A stretch of DNA of 64,000 nt from Alistipes senegalensis (GTDB lineage: Bacteria > Bacteroidota > Bacteroidia > Bacteroidales > Rikenellaceae). A program made the position numbers and the translations under genes. A model generated the notes under the pieces. It did not search any database and had not been told where the DNA came from. It saw nothing but the letters and a program-made list of their open reading frames with translations. The stretch is from the NCBI GenBank assembly GCA_023664045.1, contig JAMPGH010000001.1, forward strand, positions 118,090-182,089. Direction: 5' to 3'. Below are positions 17,047-25,675 of the stretch, piece by piece; the first letter of the stretch is position 1, and every line of letters starts with the position of its first letter.

Positions 17047-18003
17047 CTACAGATTTTTATCGATCAGGTACTTGTTGCGATCCGAAGAACCGCGATTGAC
17101 GAGTTCGCCCAAAAAGCCCGCCAGAAACAACTGGACGCCCAGAATGACGGCCAACATGGCGAGGTAGAACAACGGCTGGTCGGCAACGGGACGGAGCGGC
17201 AGATCGTGGAGCTGCTTCCAGAGCTTGGCGGCGATGATCCAGACGGTAGTAGCCCCGCCGAAGAGGAACATCAGCGTACCGAGCCCTCCGAAGAAATACA
17301 TGGGCGACCGTCCGAAATGGGACATGAACAAAACGGTAATCAGATCGAGGTACCCCTTGACCATGCGCTCGAGGCCGAATTTGGAATGCCCGTACTTGCG
17401 GGCATGATGCTCGACGACCTTTTCGCCGATATGCCGGAACCCGGCCTGCCGCGCAAGGATGGGGATGAAGCGGTGCATCTCGCCGTAGACCTCGATGGAC
17501 TTGACGACCTTGCGCCGGTAAGCCTTCAAACCGCAGTTGAAGTCGTGCAGGCGGATGCCCGAAGCGGCGCGGGCCGTCCAGTTGAAAAACTTGCTGGGCC
17601 ACCGCTTGCCGACGGGGTCGTGGCGCTTGCGTTTCCACCCGGAGACGAGGTCATAGCCCTCGTCGAGGATCATCCTCCGCATTTCGGGAATCTCGTCGGG
17701 CGAATCCTGCAAATCGGCGTCCATCGTGAAGACGACCTCGCCCTGCGCGGCCTCGAAGCCGCAATAGAGGGCGGCCGACTTACCGTAATTGCGTGCGAAA
17801 CCGATAGCCCGGACGGCGGGGAACTGCTGCCGGAGCTTTTCGATGACCTGCCACGAGGAGTCAGACGACCCGTCGTCGACGAAGATGATCTCGTAAGACA
17901 ACGCATGGGCGACGGCCACGCGATCGATCCAAGCCGTCAACTCGGGCAGCGACTCCTCCTCGTTGTAAAGCGGGACGACGACCGAAATATCGGGGTTACT
18001 CAT
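17047..18003 (-). CDS. Glycosyltransferase family 2, polyprenyl-phosphate type
   Basis: A 318-residue GT2 enzyme with a GT-A domain at the N-terminus: VVVPLYNEEESLPEL, then the metal-binding MDADLQDSPDE. Two membrane segments lie near the C-terminus (about 240-262 and 280-303). This architecture matches the DPM1/GtrB/ArnC group, which transfers a sugar from a nucleotide to undecaprenyl phosphate on the inner membrane; the sugar cannot be predicted. It overlaps the DUF4199 gene by eight bases and is followed two bases later by DUF4293, a tight operon. Confidence 0.88.
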   Translation of the reverse strand: MSNPDISVVVPLYNEEESLPELTAWIDRVAVAHALSYEIIFVDDGSSDSSWQVIEKLRQQFPAVRAIGFARNYGKSAALYCGFEAAQGEVVFTMDADLQDSPDEIPEMRRMILDEGYDLVSGWKRKRHDPVGKRWPSKFFNWTARAASGIRLHDFNCGLKAYRRKVVKSIEVYGEMHRFIPILARQAGFRHIGEKVVEHHARKYGHSKFGLERMVKGYLDLITVLFMSHFGRSPMYFFGGLGTLMFLFGGATTVWIIAAKLWKQLHDLPLRPVADQPLFYLAMLAVILGVQLFLAGFLGELVNRGSSDRNKYLIDKNL

Positions 18004-18565
18004 CGGCGGAATCGTTATCGGCGAAAGGCTGGGGAGCCCGCGACAAAACGCCCGCGACGATCAGACCGAAAACGGCTCCGAAAAGCAGGCTCGACCAAAT
18101 ACCGCCCCAGACCGTGGAGAGAAGCGACGGTTCGGGCGTATTGCGAAGCTGTTCGAGCAGCGTCATGACCTGTGCGTTCATGCCTCCTCCCATGCCGGCG
18201 AAATCCGACACGACGGAAGCGATCTTCTCCACATAGCGGTCATAACCCAGCACCAGATGCACGAAGATATAATTGGCTACGCCGAGGATCAGACCGGCCG
18301 GCACCGACATGGCCAAGACATACCCGTAGCCCTGTCCGAACGAGAAGCCCTCGTCCGCCGAATAGAGCGCGGAACGCTGACGCGCGAAACGATAGAGCAA
18401 ATAGAAATGCAGCGCTACGGCGGCCAGCCACTCGAAAATCATCAGGACATAGAGCCCCAGTTTGCCGGAAAGGGTCATACCGCCCTCCAGAACGGACGAC
18501 ACGGCCAACAACAGTCCGACATAGGCGCCGCACCGGGCGGCCTCGTTCCAAAAAGATTTTTTCAT
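17996..18565 (-). CDS. DUF4199 family membrane protein
   Basis: A 189-residue protein with four predicted membrane segments (about 12-30, 37-58, 82-104, 150-172). The pattern SADEGFSFGQGYGYVLAMS between the second and third segments is typical of DUF4199, a Bacteroidetes family commonly encoded just upstream of a GT2 gene, as here. Function unknown. Its 3' end overlaps the glycosyltransferase start by eight bases, pointing to translational coupling. Confidence 0.8.
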   Translation of the reverse strand: MKKSFWNEAARCGAYVGLLLAVSSVLEGGMTLSGKLGLYVLMIFEWLAAVALHFYLLYRFARQRSALYSADEGFSFGQGYGYVLAMSVPAGLILGVANYIFVHLVLGYDRYVEKIASVVSDFAGMGGGMNAQVMTLLEQLRNTPEPSLLSTVWGGIWSSLLFGAVFGLIVAGVLSRAPQPFADNDSADE

Positions 18566-18589
18566 AACAAAAACGTATTTGACATTCGA

Positions 18590-19186
18590 CTATTTCAATT
18601 CGCCCTTGCCCTCGCGCAAGATTCCGGGTTCCCCGTCCGAGAGGTCGACGACCGTCGTGGGAACCGAATCCCCCACCCCGCCGTCGACGACCAACGGCAC
18701 CTCGCGGCCGTAGCGCTCGTGGATCAGCTCGGGATCGGTAGCATACTCGACCTCGTCGTCCTCGCACCGCACCGAAGCGGTAACCAACGGACAACCCAGC
18801 GTCTCGACGATCGCCCGGGCGACGGGATCGGCGGGGATACGCACGCCGATGGTCTTGCGCTTGCCGAGCGTCTTGTCGGGAACGCGCGACGAAGCGGGCA
18901 AAACGAACGTGAAAGGCCCCGGCAAGTTGCGCTTCAACACCCGGAATGCGGCGTTGTCGACCCGGCAGAAAGCGGCGACCTGCGCCAGATCGGAAAAGAC
19001 CAGCGAAAATTCGTTCTTCCCTTTCAGGCGCCGCAACCGCTCGATGGCTTTAGCCGAGGTGAGCGCGCATCCGAACGCATAGAGGCTGTCGGTGGGATAG
19101 ATGACGATACCGTCGTTCCCCAACACCGAGACGACCCGCTGCAACTCGCGTTCCGAAGGATTCTGCCCGTAGATCCTGACAAGCAT
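18590..19186 (-). CDS. tsaC: L-threonylcarbamoyladenylate synthase (YrdC/Sua5 family)
   Basis: Makes threonylcarbamoyl-AMP from threonine, bicarbonate and ATP for the t6A modification at position 37 of ANN-decoding tRNAs. The 198-residue protein has the YrdC-domain signatures: GIVIYPTDSLYAFGC near residues 29-43, the RLKGK segment near 56-60, and LPGPFTFVLPASS. It is the short single-domain form, without the Sua5 extension. The gene lies between mltG (19 bases upstream) and DUF4199 (24 bases downstream) on the same strand. Identification by motif is strong. Confidence 0.92.
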   Translation of the reverse strand: MLVRIYGQNPSERELQRVVSVLGNDGIVIYPTDSLYAFGCALTSAKAIERLRRLKGKNEFSLVFSDLAQVAAFCRVDNAAFRVLKRNLPGPFTFVLPASSRVPDKTLGKRKTIGVRIPADPVARAIVETLGCPLVTASVRCEDDEVEYATDPELIHERYGREVPLVVDGGVGDSVPTTVVDLSDGEPGILREGKGELK

Positions 19187-19205
19187 AGAACAAAGATAGG
19201 CAAAA

Positions 19206-20225
19206 TTATCGGATATTGCGCCGGTTCAACTCGGCACTGTAAGCGCGGGCATTGGCCTTATGCTCGCCGTAAGTCTTGGCGAAGTTGTGATAGCCGTCGA
19301 ACTCGGGCCGTGCGCAGAAGAAGATATAATCGTGTTTCTCGAAACGGAGGACCGCCTCGATAGCATCCTTGCCGGGCATGCAGATGGGCGACGGCGGCAA
19401 GCCCTTATTAACATAGGTATTGTAGGGCGACGGAAATTTCAGATGCTTGTGGAGGATGCGCCGCAGAGCGAAGTCCTGCATGGCGAACTTGACCGTCGGA
19501 TCGGCCTGCAGGGGGATACCCCGGCGCAGGCGGTTGATGTAGACGCCCGCAACGCGAGGCATCTCGTCGCTCTTGCGGGTCTCCTCGTAGACGATCGAAG
19601 CGAGGGTCATGACCTCCAGCCGGCTCAGCCCGCTGCGCCGGCGCAAGCTGTCGCGCTCGGAAGTCCAGAAGCGGTCGTACTCGCGCTTCATGTGCTGCAG
19701 GAACTCCTCGGGCGAGACGGTCCAATAGAACTCGTAGGAGTCGGGAACGAACATCGAAAAGAGCGTTACGCTGTCGAAGCCGAGGCGGGCGGCCTGCGCA
19801 GGCGAAGCGAGGACCCGCATCCATTCGAGCGAATCGACATCGAGCTGCGGAGCGAGTTTTCCGGCCAGCTGGGCGGGAGTACGCACGTTGTTGATCGTAA
19901 CGCGCACAGGAGTCTGCAATCCCAGTTTGAGCATGCGGACGATCCGGACCACGCTCATACCGGGCTCCAGCACGTAGTGTCCCGGCTTGAAGTGTCCGGG
20001 CAGATCGAGCCGCCGCGCATAGGAACGGAATGCGGCCCGGTGCCGGATATGCGGCATCAGCGAATCGACGAGCTGCCCGTAATCGGCTTTCGAGCTGACG
20101 AAGATGTCGTATTTTTCGGGCACGGCATTGCCCCGAAACTGCACGAACACCGTAAGACCCGCGATTGCGAGGACGACGACCGAAGAGAGAATCGCATACA
20201 GGATTTTTTTGCGCATTGCTTCCAT
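19206..20225 (-). CDS. mltG: Endolytic peptidoglycan transglycosylase MltG
   Basis: A 339-residue YceG/MltG protein with one N-terminal membrane segment (about 7-27), then a LysM-like region and the catalytic domain. The active-site segment is ASIVYEETRKSDEMPRVAGV, whose Glu matches the catalytic residue of the family, and the later LQADPTVKFA is also characteristic. The enzyme cleaves nascent glycan strands at the inner membrane and probably ends their polymerisation. A minus-strand -7 box (TATCTTTG, 20241-20234) lies only nine bases before the ATG at 20225, so the transcript may have almost no leader; a second in-frame ATG follows at codon 4. Confidence 0.92.
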   Translation of the reverse strand: MEAMRKKILYAILSSVVVLAIAGLTVFVQFRGNAVPEKYDIFVSSKADYGQLVDSLMPHIRHRAAFRSYARRLDLPGHFKPGHYVLEPGMSVVRIVRMLKLGLQTPVRVTINNVRTPAQLAGKLAPQLDVDSLEWMRVLASPAQAARLGFDSVTLFSMFVPDSYEFYWTVSPEEFLQHMKREYDRFWTSERDSLRRRSGLSRLEVMTLASIVYEETRKSDEMPRVAGVYINRLRRGIPLQADPTVKFAMQDFALRRILHKHLKFPSPYNTYVNKGLPPSPICMPGKDAIEAVLRFEKHDYIFFCARPEFDGYHNFAKTYGEHKANARAYSAELNRRNIR

Positions 20226-20229
20226 ATTT

Positions 20230-20260
20230 TTTGCAAAGATATAAAAATTTCCTACTTTTG
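20230..20260 (+). promoter_or_regulatory. Promoter of the SRP RNA gene
   Basis: TTTG (20230-20233), 19 bases, then TACTTTTG (20253-20260): an exact Bacteroidetes housekeeping promoter, placed so that transcription starts at or just before the RNA at 20265. It overlaps the opposite-strand -7 box of mltG (20234-20241). Confidence 0.85.
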
Positions 20261-20264
20261 TGCC

Positions 20265-20360
20265 GGGTGAGTCTCATACGACCAGCTCCTGCAGAATCCC
20301 CCAGGCGAGGAATCGAGCAAGGGTATGCGGTCGTAGCGGTGCGATATGAGTAGCTCACCC
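20265..20360 (+). ncRNA. ffs: Small signal recognition particle RNA (4.5S type)
   Basis: A 96-base RNA whose ends, GGGTGAG (20265-20271) and CTCACCC (20354-20360), pair. The apex has the conserved SRP domain IV: CAGG, a CGA/TCG stem closed by a GGAA tetraloop, then AGCA and AGGG, which form the Ffh-binding symmetric and asymmetric loops. A run of six T follows directly (20361-20366), and a consensus promoter precedes it. It scaffolds Ffh for co-translational membrane targeting; the 5' end of ffh is also in this window at 63793. Confidence 0.93.
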
Positions 20361-20411
20361 TTTTTTCATGCCCATACGGAAAGGACGGAACCTGCGAAGG
20401 ATCCGTCCTTT
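20361..20411. terminator. T-run of the SRP RNA and a second hairpin
   Basis: Six T at 20361-20366 end the SRP RNA. A separate hairpin, AAAGGACGGA (20380-20389) with TCCGTCCTTT (20402-20411), lies between it and the convergent gene ending at 20435 and may terminate that operon from the other side. Confidence 0.65.
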
Positions 20412-20434
20412 TCGATTCTTGGCAGGCCCGCGGC

Positions 20435-22162
20435 TCAGAAAGAGACCTTCGCACCGACGGTGCAGGCGGCCCGATAACCGGGATACCACGGGTAGTCGTA
20501 GAGCCTGCGATCGAGCAGATTGCGACCCTCGGCGAAGAGGGAGACGCAACCCGAAATCTTCCATTCGAAGTCGACGCCCAGATCGATGGCGAAAGGTACG
20601 GAGAAGCGGTCGGACGACACAGCCCCGTTCCGGGAAACGAAAACAGTCCAGAGCCGCCGGCTCTCGGCGCGGGCCGAGACGCCGAAAGCGATTTTCCGGC
20701 CCCGATAGCGGATCGCGGCATTGCCGCGGAACTGAGGCTCGCCGTTGCTCAGTGCGGAGCGGCGGCCGTGCATGAGCAGCGCCTCGTCGTTGTAAAGGTA
20801 TCCGTGCAACCCCAGATCGAACTGCAACTGGCTGATCGGACGATAGATGATCTCGCCGTGCAACGACCCGACGGTCTGTCGGGACATGACGGGCGTTACG
20901 GAACCCGAGAACCAGACATTCTGCCGGTCGACGAAGTAATCTCCGTACCAATAAACGTGGTGGTCGCGGATCGAGAAAGCGACGTAGGCACGGTAGTCGA
21001 AGCGATTGCTCCAGAGACTGCCGCCCAGACCGAGCCGCACGTTGTAGTCGACGGAACTTTTACCCAGCCACGCCGCATCGACGACGTAGGGATTCGAGCG
21101 GGCCAACGACCGGAAGCTGTTGTCGCGGACCTCGCCGTCCAGCTCGACGAACGGCTTGAACTCGCGGGCTCCGAGTTTGAAGTCGACCCGGACATAAGGA
21201 ATCACGTAGTTGCCGTTCTCCTGCCCCCGCACCCGGTCGTGGTAATAATCGGCTCCTACGACCAGACGCGTGATTTCGCCGTCGCGGCCGTATCGGGCGG
21301 CGGCATGGATCTGCTGCTGCCGGCAGCCGGCCAGCCCCTTGCTTCCGTCCAGCCATTCGTAACCGGCTTCGAGCGAAAAACGATGCACTCCGAATGCGCG
21401 GGCGATCTTGGCACTGCCGCCGAGCCGGTTCTGGCGAGCCCGCGAGGCGATGTCGGAGCGGTCGGAGTGGTCGAAGAAGATTCCCCCGTGCACGGCGACC
21501 TCGAAATTGACCCGATCGAGATTCTGGAAGTCGTCGCCGATACGCAAAGCGAGGTTCGCATCGCCGTAGTCGACGACCGAGCCGGGCAGAGGCAGACCGC
21601 CGAATACTGCATCGGCGGGCGTATGGCGGGCGTAGCGGTGGAAGAGCCGGTTGTCGTAGCCGATCTCGCCCTCCAGCACATGGCGGCCGATATACTTGCC
21701 GGCGGCGGCACCGATGCGGTTGGAGGTGCGGACCGAATTCCATTTGTCGCCGAACCAGTTACGGATATCGGCGTAACGCCCCTCGTGGTTGAGGTACCCC
21801 ACGACATAACCCGTAGCGGCATTCTGCGTCGAAGCGTAGAAATCGACGACGGAGTTGAGCGGATAACCGGCACCGGCCTTGACATAGAACGTGCGGGGCC
21901 GGTTGAACTCCCAGTAGGTAACCGACGCGGGACGGATCGGCCGCGTGCGGAACGACGTTTCGAGCGACAAGGGGGTGATCGAATAATCGATCTCGGGGTA
22001 CATCTTCACCGTATCGGTCATATCGGGCCGGACGGGCAGCTTGACGGCGCTCTCCAGACTCGGCACATAGGTCTTGGTTACCTCGACCTGCTTGCCGACC
22101 TGCGCCCATGCGCCCGCAGGCAACGCCGCGACGAAGGCGGCGGCTATGAAGAATCTTTTCAT
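20435..22162 (-). CDS. Outer-membrane beta-barrel protein, TonB-receptor-like
   Basis: A 575-residue protein with a Sec signal (about 1-21, ending AGAWAQ). The mature part is a long series of alternating, aromatic-rich beta strands. It lacks a recognisable plug domain and CarboxypepD_reg domain. The final residues CTVGAKVSF end in Phe, as barrel proteins recognised by BAM do. It starts two bases after the stop of the large TPR gene, so the pair is co-expressed. Annotation as TonB-dependent receptor by similarity would be common, but without a plug it may be a passive or assembly-related barrel. Function unknown. Confidence 0.7.
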   Translation of the reverse strand: MKRFFIAAAFVAALPAGAWAQVGKQVEVTKTYVPSLESAVKLPVRPDMTDTVKMYPEIDYSITPLSLETSFRTRPIRPASVTYWEFNRPRTFYVKAGAGYPLNSVVDFYASTQNAATGYVVGYLNHEGRYADIRNWFGDKWNSVRTSNRIGAAAGKYIGRHVLEGEIGYDNRLFHRYARHTPADAVFGGLPLPGSVVDYGDANLALRIGDDFQNLDRVNFEVAVHGGIFFDHSDRSDIASRARQNRLGGSAKIARAFGVHRFSLEAGYEWLDGSKGLAGCRQQQIHAAARYGRDGEITRLVVGADYYHDRVRGQENGNYVIPYVRVDFKLGAREFKPFVELDGEVRDNSFRSLARSNPYVVDAAWLGKSSVDYNVRLGLGGSLWSNRFDYRAYVAFSIRDHHVYWYGDYFVDRQNVWFSGSVTPVMSRQTVGSLHGEIIYRPISQLQFDLGLHGYLYNDEALLMHGRRSALSNGEPQFRGNAAIRYRGRKIAFGVSARAESRRLWTVFVSRNGAVSSDRFSVPFAIDLGVDFEWKISGCVSLFAEGRNLLDRRLYDYPWYPGYRAACTVGAKVSF

Positions 22163-22164
22163 GG

Positions 22165-25137
22165 TCAGTTCATTTTTCGGATCCGGGCTTTCGCCTCGGC
22201 CACGATGCCGTCGTCGGCGGGCGAATAACCGTCGGCCACGCTCTGCCAGGTGGCGCGGGCCTGGAACGTATCGTCCTGCCGGGCGTAGACATCGCCCAAC
22301 AGGATGTAGGCCTTCGCGAGCCAATAAGCCTGCGGCTCGCGCTCGGAGAAAGCGAAAATCTCCTTCTCGGTGCGGGCCATGTCGCCGTCGGCGAACGTAT
22401 CTTCGAGCAGGTAATAAGCCGCAGCCGAACCCTCGCGGGTATGCACGTCGGTCGCCAGCTTCCGGTAGAGCACGGCCGCTTCGTCGCGCCGGTCCTCGGC
22501 CCGCAGCTGCTCGGCCCACGCGAACCGGGCCTCCCGCAGGGCGACGGCCCCGGCGTCGGGATGGTCGCAGACATCGGCGGCCATCGCCTCGATCTTCTGC
22601 GGATCGCCCCCGGCGAGCGTCGACCGCACGTAACCCGTCATGGCCTTTTCGCGATCGGCGGCGGCAGGCGCGACTTCGTAGAGCTTGCGGTAGGCGGCGG
22701 CCGCCTCGTCGTAACGCCGGTCGGCGGAAGTCATCTCCGAAAGCCGCTCCAAGACGGAGACGCTATACTTGTTGGTACCGGAAGAAGCGAGCTCCGAGAG
22801 GGTGCGGATCGCCTCGTCGCGCTGTCCGAGACTGAGATAACAATCGGTCAGGTAGTAGAGGGCATCGACCCGGTAGCTGCCCTTCGGATAACTTTTGATA
22901 TAACTGCGCAGCGAACGGGCCGCGACCTCGTGCCGATTGGTCAGGTAGAGTTTCTGTGCGGCGACGAACGACAACGAATCGCGCGAAATGGAGGTGAGGT
23001 CGCTCTCCATGCCGGCTTTGGCGGCATAGTCGAAATAACCGTCAACGTCGCCCTCCGAAACGTAGATCTCGCGGATGCCCTGCATCGCCTCGCGTCCCTC
23101 GGCCGAGCGGGGAGCCGCCTCGACGACCCGGTCGTAGTAATACAACGACTTCTCGCGGTTGCCGAGATTGAGGTAAGCGAGACCCAGATCGGAATAGGCC
23201 TGCACGCGGCGCGGCGACGACGGAAAGTCGACGAGGAATTTCTCCAACTGTCCGGCCCCCTCGGAATAACGCTCCCGGGCGATATAGGAACGGCCCAGCT
23301 CGTAAGATGCGGCGTCGGCATACTCGCCACCCGACGCGGCGATCTGCCGCAAAGCCCGCATCTTCTGCTCGTCGCGCCCCAGCACGCCGAGCGCAACGGC
23401 CCGTTTGTAGGCGGCATACTCTTTCTCCGGAGTGCCGACGGCGATCGCCTTGTCGTAGATCTCTACCGCGGCCTCGAACTCGCGGCCCGCATAGCAGACG
23501 TCGCCCAAGCGGTTGTAGGCATCGGCCAGATAACGGTCCTCGGGCTTGTAGAGTTCGAGGAACTGCTCGAACCATTCGCCGGCGCTCTGCATCTGCCCGC
23601 GCGAAAAAGCGCAATATCCGAGGTTATAATGGGCGAAAACGTACTCGCGCTCGGAAGAAGGGGCGCGGCGGATATAAGTCGCGAATCGGGAAGCGGCCGT
23701 GGCATAGTCGTTCTTCGCGAAAGCGATCTCCCCCTGCCAAAAGATGTTGAGAGCCGAATACTTGGGACTGACGCCCACGGCGGCGGACTCCTCCAGATAA
23801 CGCTGCGCACCCTGCAGATCGCCTGCGGCATAGGCCTCCAACCCCCGGAAATAAGCGATCTTCTGCAAAGCGGCGCGCAGATCGGCATCCGCGGCGGGCG
23901 AAGCCTTGATGGCCCGGTAGGCGGCATCGTAGTCGCGCGAATTGTAATAAGCGGCGATCAGAAGCGTACGCACCTCGCCGATACGCGGCGAGGAGGGATA
24001 ACGCCCGGCATATTTGCTCAACATGTTGATCGCGCCGTTAAACGCGCCGCCGCCCAATTCGTACTGCAACTTGGCGTAGTTGAACAGCGCGTCCTCGGCG
24101 ATGCGGGCATCGAACCGCTCGTCGGCGGCCATAGCGAACGCGTGCATGGCAGCCTGCTTGTCGCCGGCCCGCAAATAACAGTCGGCCAAATGATAGGAGG
24201 CGTTCTGGGTCAACTCGTCCTCGGCGCCGCACGCCCTGCGCAGCCACTCGACGCACTCCGCATAGCGGGCCGTGCGGTAGAGCGAAAAACCCATCTGATA
24301 AGAGGCGTCGCGATCGAAGATGCCGCCGGCGTCGCGGAATTTTTCGAGGTGTTCGACGGTCCGGGCGAAGTCGTCGAGCCGGAACCACGACTCGGCGATC
24401 ACGCGCTCCAGTTCGGCCCGGCGTTCGGGAACGAGCCGCCCGGCCAACGCCTCGCCGTGCTCGACGACGTAGCGGTAATTACCCTCGCGGAACTCGATCT
24501 GCAGAAGATAATAAGGTACGACATCGCGGTAGGCGTCGCTGCTCTCCAGTGCGGCGAACCCGGATCGGGCACGGTCGTAACGCCCCTCGACATAATCGAT
24601 ATAGGACTTGTAGTAGAGCGCATGATCGGCATACTTGCTGCGCCGGTCGATGCGGTCGAAATGATCGTAAGCCTGCGCATAATCGCCGTCGGCGAACTCC
24701 ACGCAAGCCATTCGGATGTCGTACTGCTCGCGGCGCGAGGAGTTCAACGCCTTGTAATCGGTTTTCCGGAACGCCTCGCGGGCCCGCGGCATATCGCCCT
24801 GCGCGCAATAGAAGGAACCGAGGGCGAAATTGACGTCGTTGCCGTAGACCGACCCCGGATGCTCGACGATGAAGCGATTCAACGCCCCCTCGGCATCGGG
24901 GCTGCCCAGCTCCACGGCACAGGCGGCCAGATAGAAGTCGACCTCCTCGGCTGCGGTCCGCTCGCCGGGCCGCAATGCCGCGCGAGCCGCAAGGAACTCG
25001 TGTTTCGCATCGCTCCAACGTCCGGAATCGAAGAGTTCGCGGCCGCGGACGATGAACTCGTCGGGACGATCGGCGGCGGCCTGCGCTCCGAAAACGCCGC
25101 ACAACAGCCAAGCCGCCAGAAAGATATGTTTCCGCAT
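22165..25137 (-). CDS. Large periplasmic TPR protein
   Basis: A 990-residue protein with a Sec signal (about 1-21, ending VFGAQAA), then TPR-like helical repeats over almost the whole length, for example LGRSYIARERYSEGAGQLEKF and LGLAYLNLGNREKSLYYYDR. No catalytic domain was recognised. I took the ATG at 25137, because the in-frame extension upstream to 25287 reads through a repeat array and has no signal at its start. Coupled by a two-base gap to the outer-membrane barrel gene, it may be a periplasmic scaffold for that barrel, or for cell-envelope assembly (inference). Confidence 0.8.
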   Translation of the reverse strand: MRKHIFLAAWLLCGVFGAQAAADRPDEFIVRGRELFDSGRWSDAKHEFLAARAALRPGERTAAEEVDFYLAACAVELGSPDAEGALNRFIVEHPGSVYGNDVNFALGSFYCAQGDMPRAREAFRKTDYKALNSSRREQYDIRMACVEFADGDYAQAYDHFDRIDRRSKYADHALYYKSYIDYVEGRYDRARSGFAALESSDAYRDVVPYYLLQIEFREGNYRYVVEHGEALAGRLVPERRAELERVIAESWFRLDDFARTVEHLEKFRDAGGIFDRDASYQMGFSLYRTARYAECVEWLRRACGAEDELTQNASYHLADCYLRAGDKQAAMHAFAMAADERFDARIAEDALFNYAKLQYELGGGAFNGAINMLSKYAGRYPSSPRIGEVRTLLIAAYYNSRDYDAAYRAIKASPAADADLRAALQKIAYFRGLEAYAAGDLQGAQRYLEESAAVGVSPKYSALNIFWQGEIAFAKNDYATAASRFATYIRRAPSSEREYVFAHYNLGYCAFSRGQMQSAGEWFEQFLELYKPEDRYLADAYNRLGDVCYAGREFEAAVEIYDKAIAVGTPEKEYAAYKRAVALGVLGRDEQKMRALRQIAASGGEYADAASYELGRSYIARERYSEGAGQLEKFLVDFPSSPRRVQAYSDLGLAYLNLGNREKSLYYYDRVVEAAPRSAEGREAMQGIREIYVSEGDVDGYFDYAAKAGMESDLTSISRDSLSFVAAQKLYLTNRHEVAARSLRSYIKSYPKGSYRVDALYYLTDCYLSLGQRDEAIRTLSELASSGTNKYSVSVLERLSEMTSADRRYDEAAAAYRKLYEVAPAAADREKAMTGYVRSTLAGGDPQKIEAMAADVCDHPDAGAVALREARFAWAEQLRAEDRRDEAAVLYRKLATDVHTREGSAAAYYLLEDTFADGDMARTEKEIFAFSEREPQAYWLAKAYILLGDVYARQDDTFQARATWQSVADGYSPADDGIVAEAKARIRKMN

Positions 25138-25161
25138 AGGTAAAGTTTCAAAAGGACGAGC

Positions 25162-25503
25162 CAAAGATACGAAAAGTCGAGCGCAGAAACAAGCGATAGC
25201 TTGGTTATACCGAGACGGAGTTATCTTCGATGAAATCAAAGATACGAATAAGCGAGGGCAAAAGCAAGCTCGCTTGCATTTTGCCAAGCGGGAGTATCTA
25301 AGACGAAGCCAAAGATATTAAAAATAAGGTGAAAAGCGAAAAAGCAAAAAATGAACTTTGCGAGTAAGCGAGGGCAAAGTTCGCCTCCGGCAAACTCTGC
25401 TGAGCAAGAGCGATGATAATGCAAACCGAGCGCAATGCCGCAATGGTTCGAGCATTGCCGAGGCGCCGCCCATCCAAGACGAAGCGGAAATGATAGCCAA
25501 AAG
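25162..25503. repeat. Degenerate tandem repeat array (about 75-bp units)
   Basis: Between the TPR gene and serB (538 bases without a gene) lie about four degenerate copies of one unit. Two begin with CAAAGATACGAA, at 25162 and 25237, and a third with CAAAGATATTAA at 25310, so the first units are 75 and 73 bases long. Two further units start around 25361 and 25426. Each has a CGAGsGCAAA-like core, a short inverted repeat such as GCAAGCTCGCTTGC, and a tail like AAGACGAAGC. The unit includes a minus-strand TATCTTTG promoter-like box. Similar intergenic sequences are, to my knowledge, dispersed in Bacteroidales genomes; this was not checked. Confidence 0.65.
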
Positions 25504-25545
25504 TTTTACCGGGAAAAACAAAAAATATTCATATTGAATGAAAAG

Positions 25546-25576
25546 AAAAGCGAGCGGAAAATTCCGCTCGCTTTTT
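25546..25576. terminator. Bidirectional hairpin terminator upstream of serB
   Basis: AAAAGCGAGCGG (25546-25557) pairs with CCGCTCGCTTTT (25564-25575) around AAAATT, with a T-run on either strand. It separates the repeat array from serB. Confidence 0.75.
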
Positions 25577-25644
25577 CAAAAAGACCATTCAACAAAAAAA
25601 CAGCAAATAATTTGCAGGAGAGGGAAGAAACCGAAGAAAAACGT

Positions 25645-25652
25645 TAACTTTG
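25645..25652 (+). promoter_or_regulatory. Putative -7 box of serB
   Basis: TAACTTTG matches TAnnTTTG, 23 bases before the serB ATG. The nearest TTTG (25611-25614) is 30 bases upstream, outside the usual spacing, so the promoter is only half supported. Confidence 0.5.
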
Positions 25653-25675
25653 TGTAAAGCAAACCACGGAACGCC

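Noticed and set aside
25138..25287. N-terminal extension of the TPR protein to 25287
   Set aside because: The extension translates the intergenic repeat array (FCARLFVSL appears twice) and would bury the signal peptide that starts at 25137.
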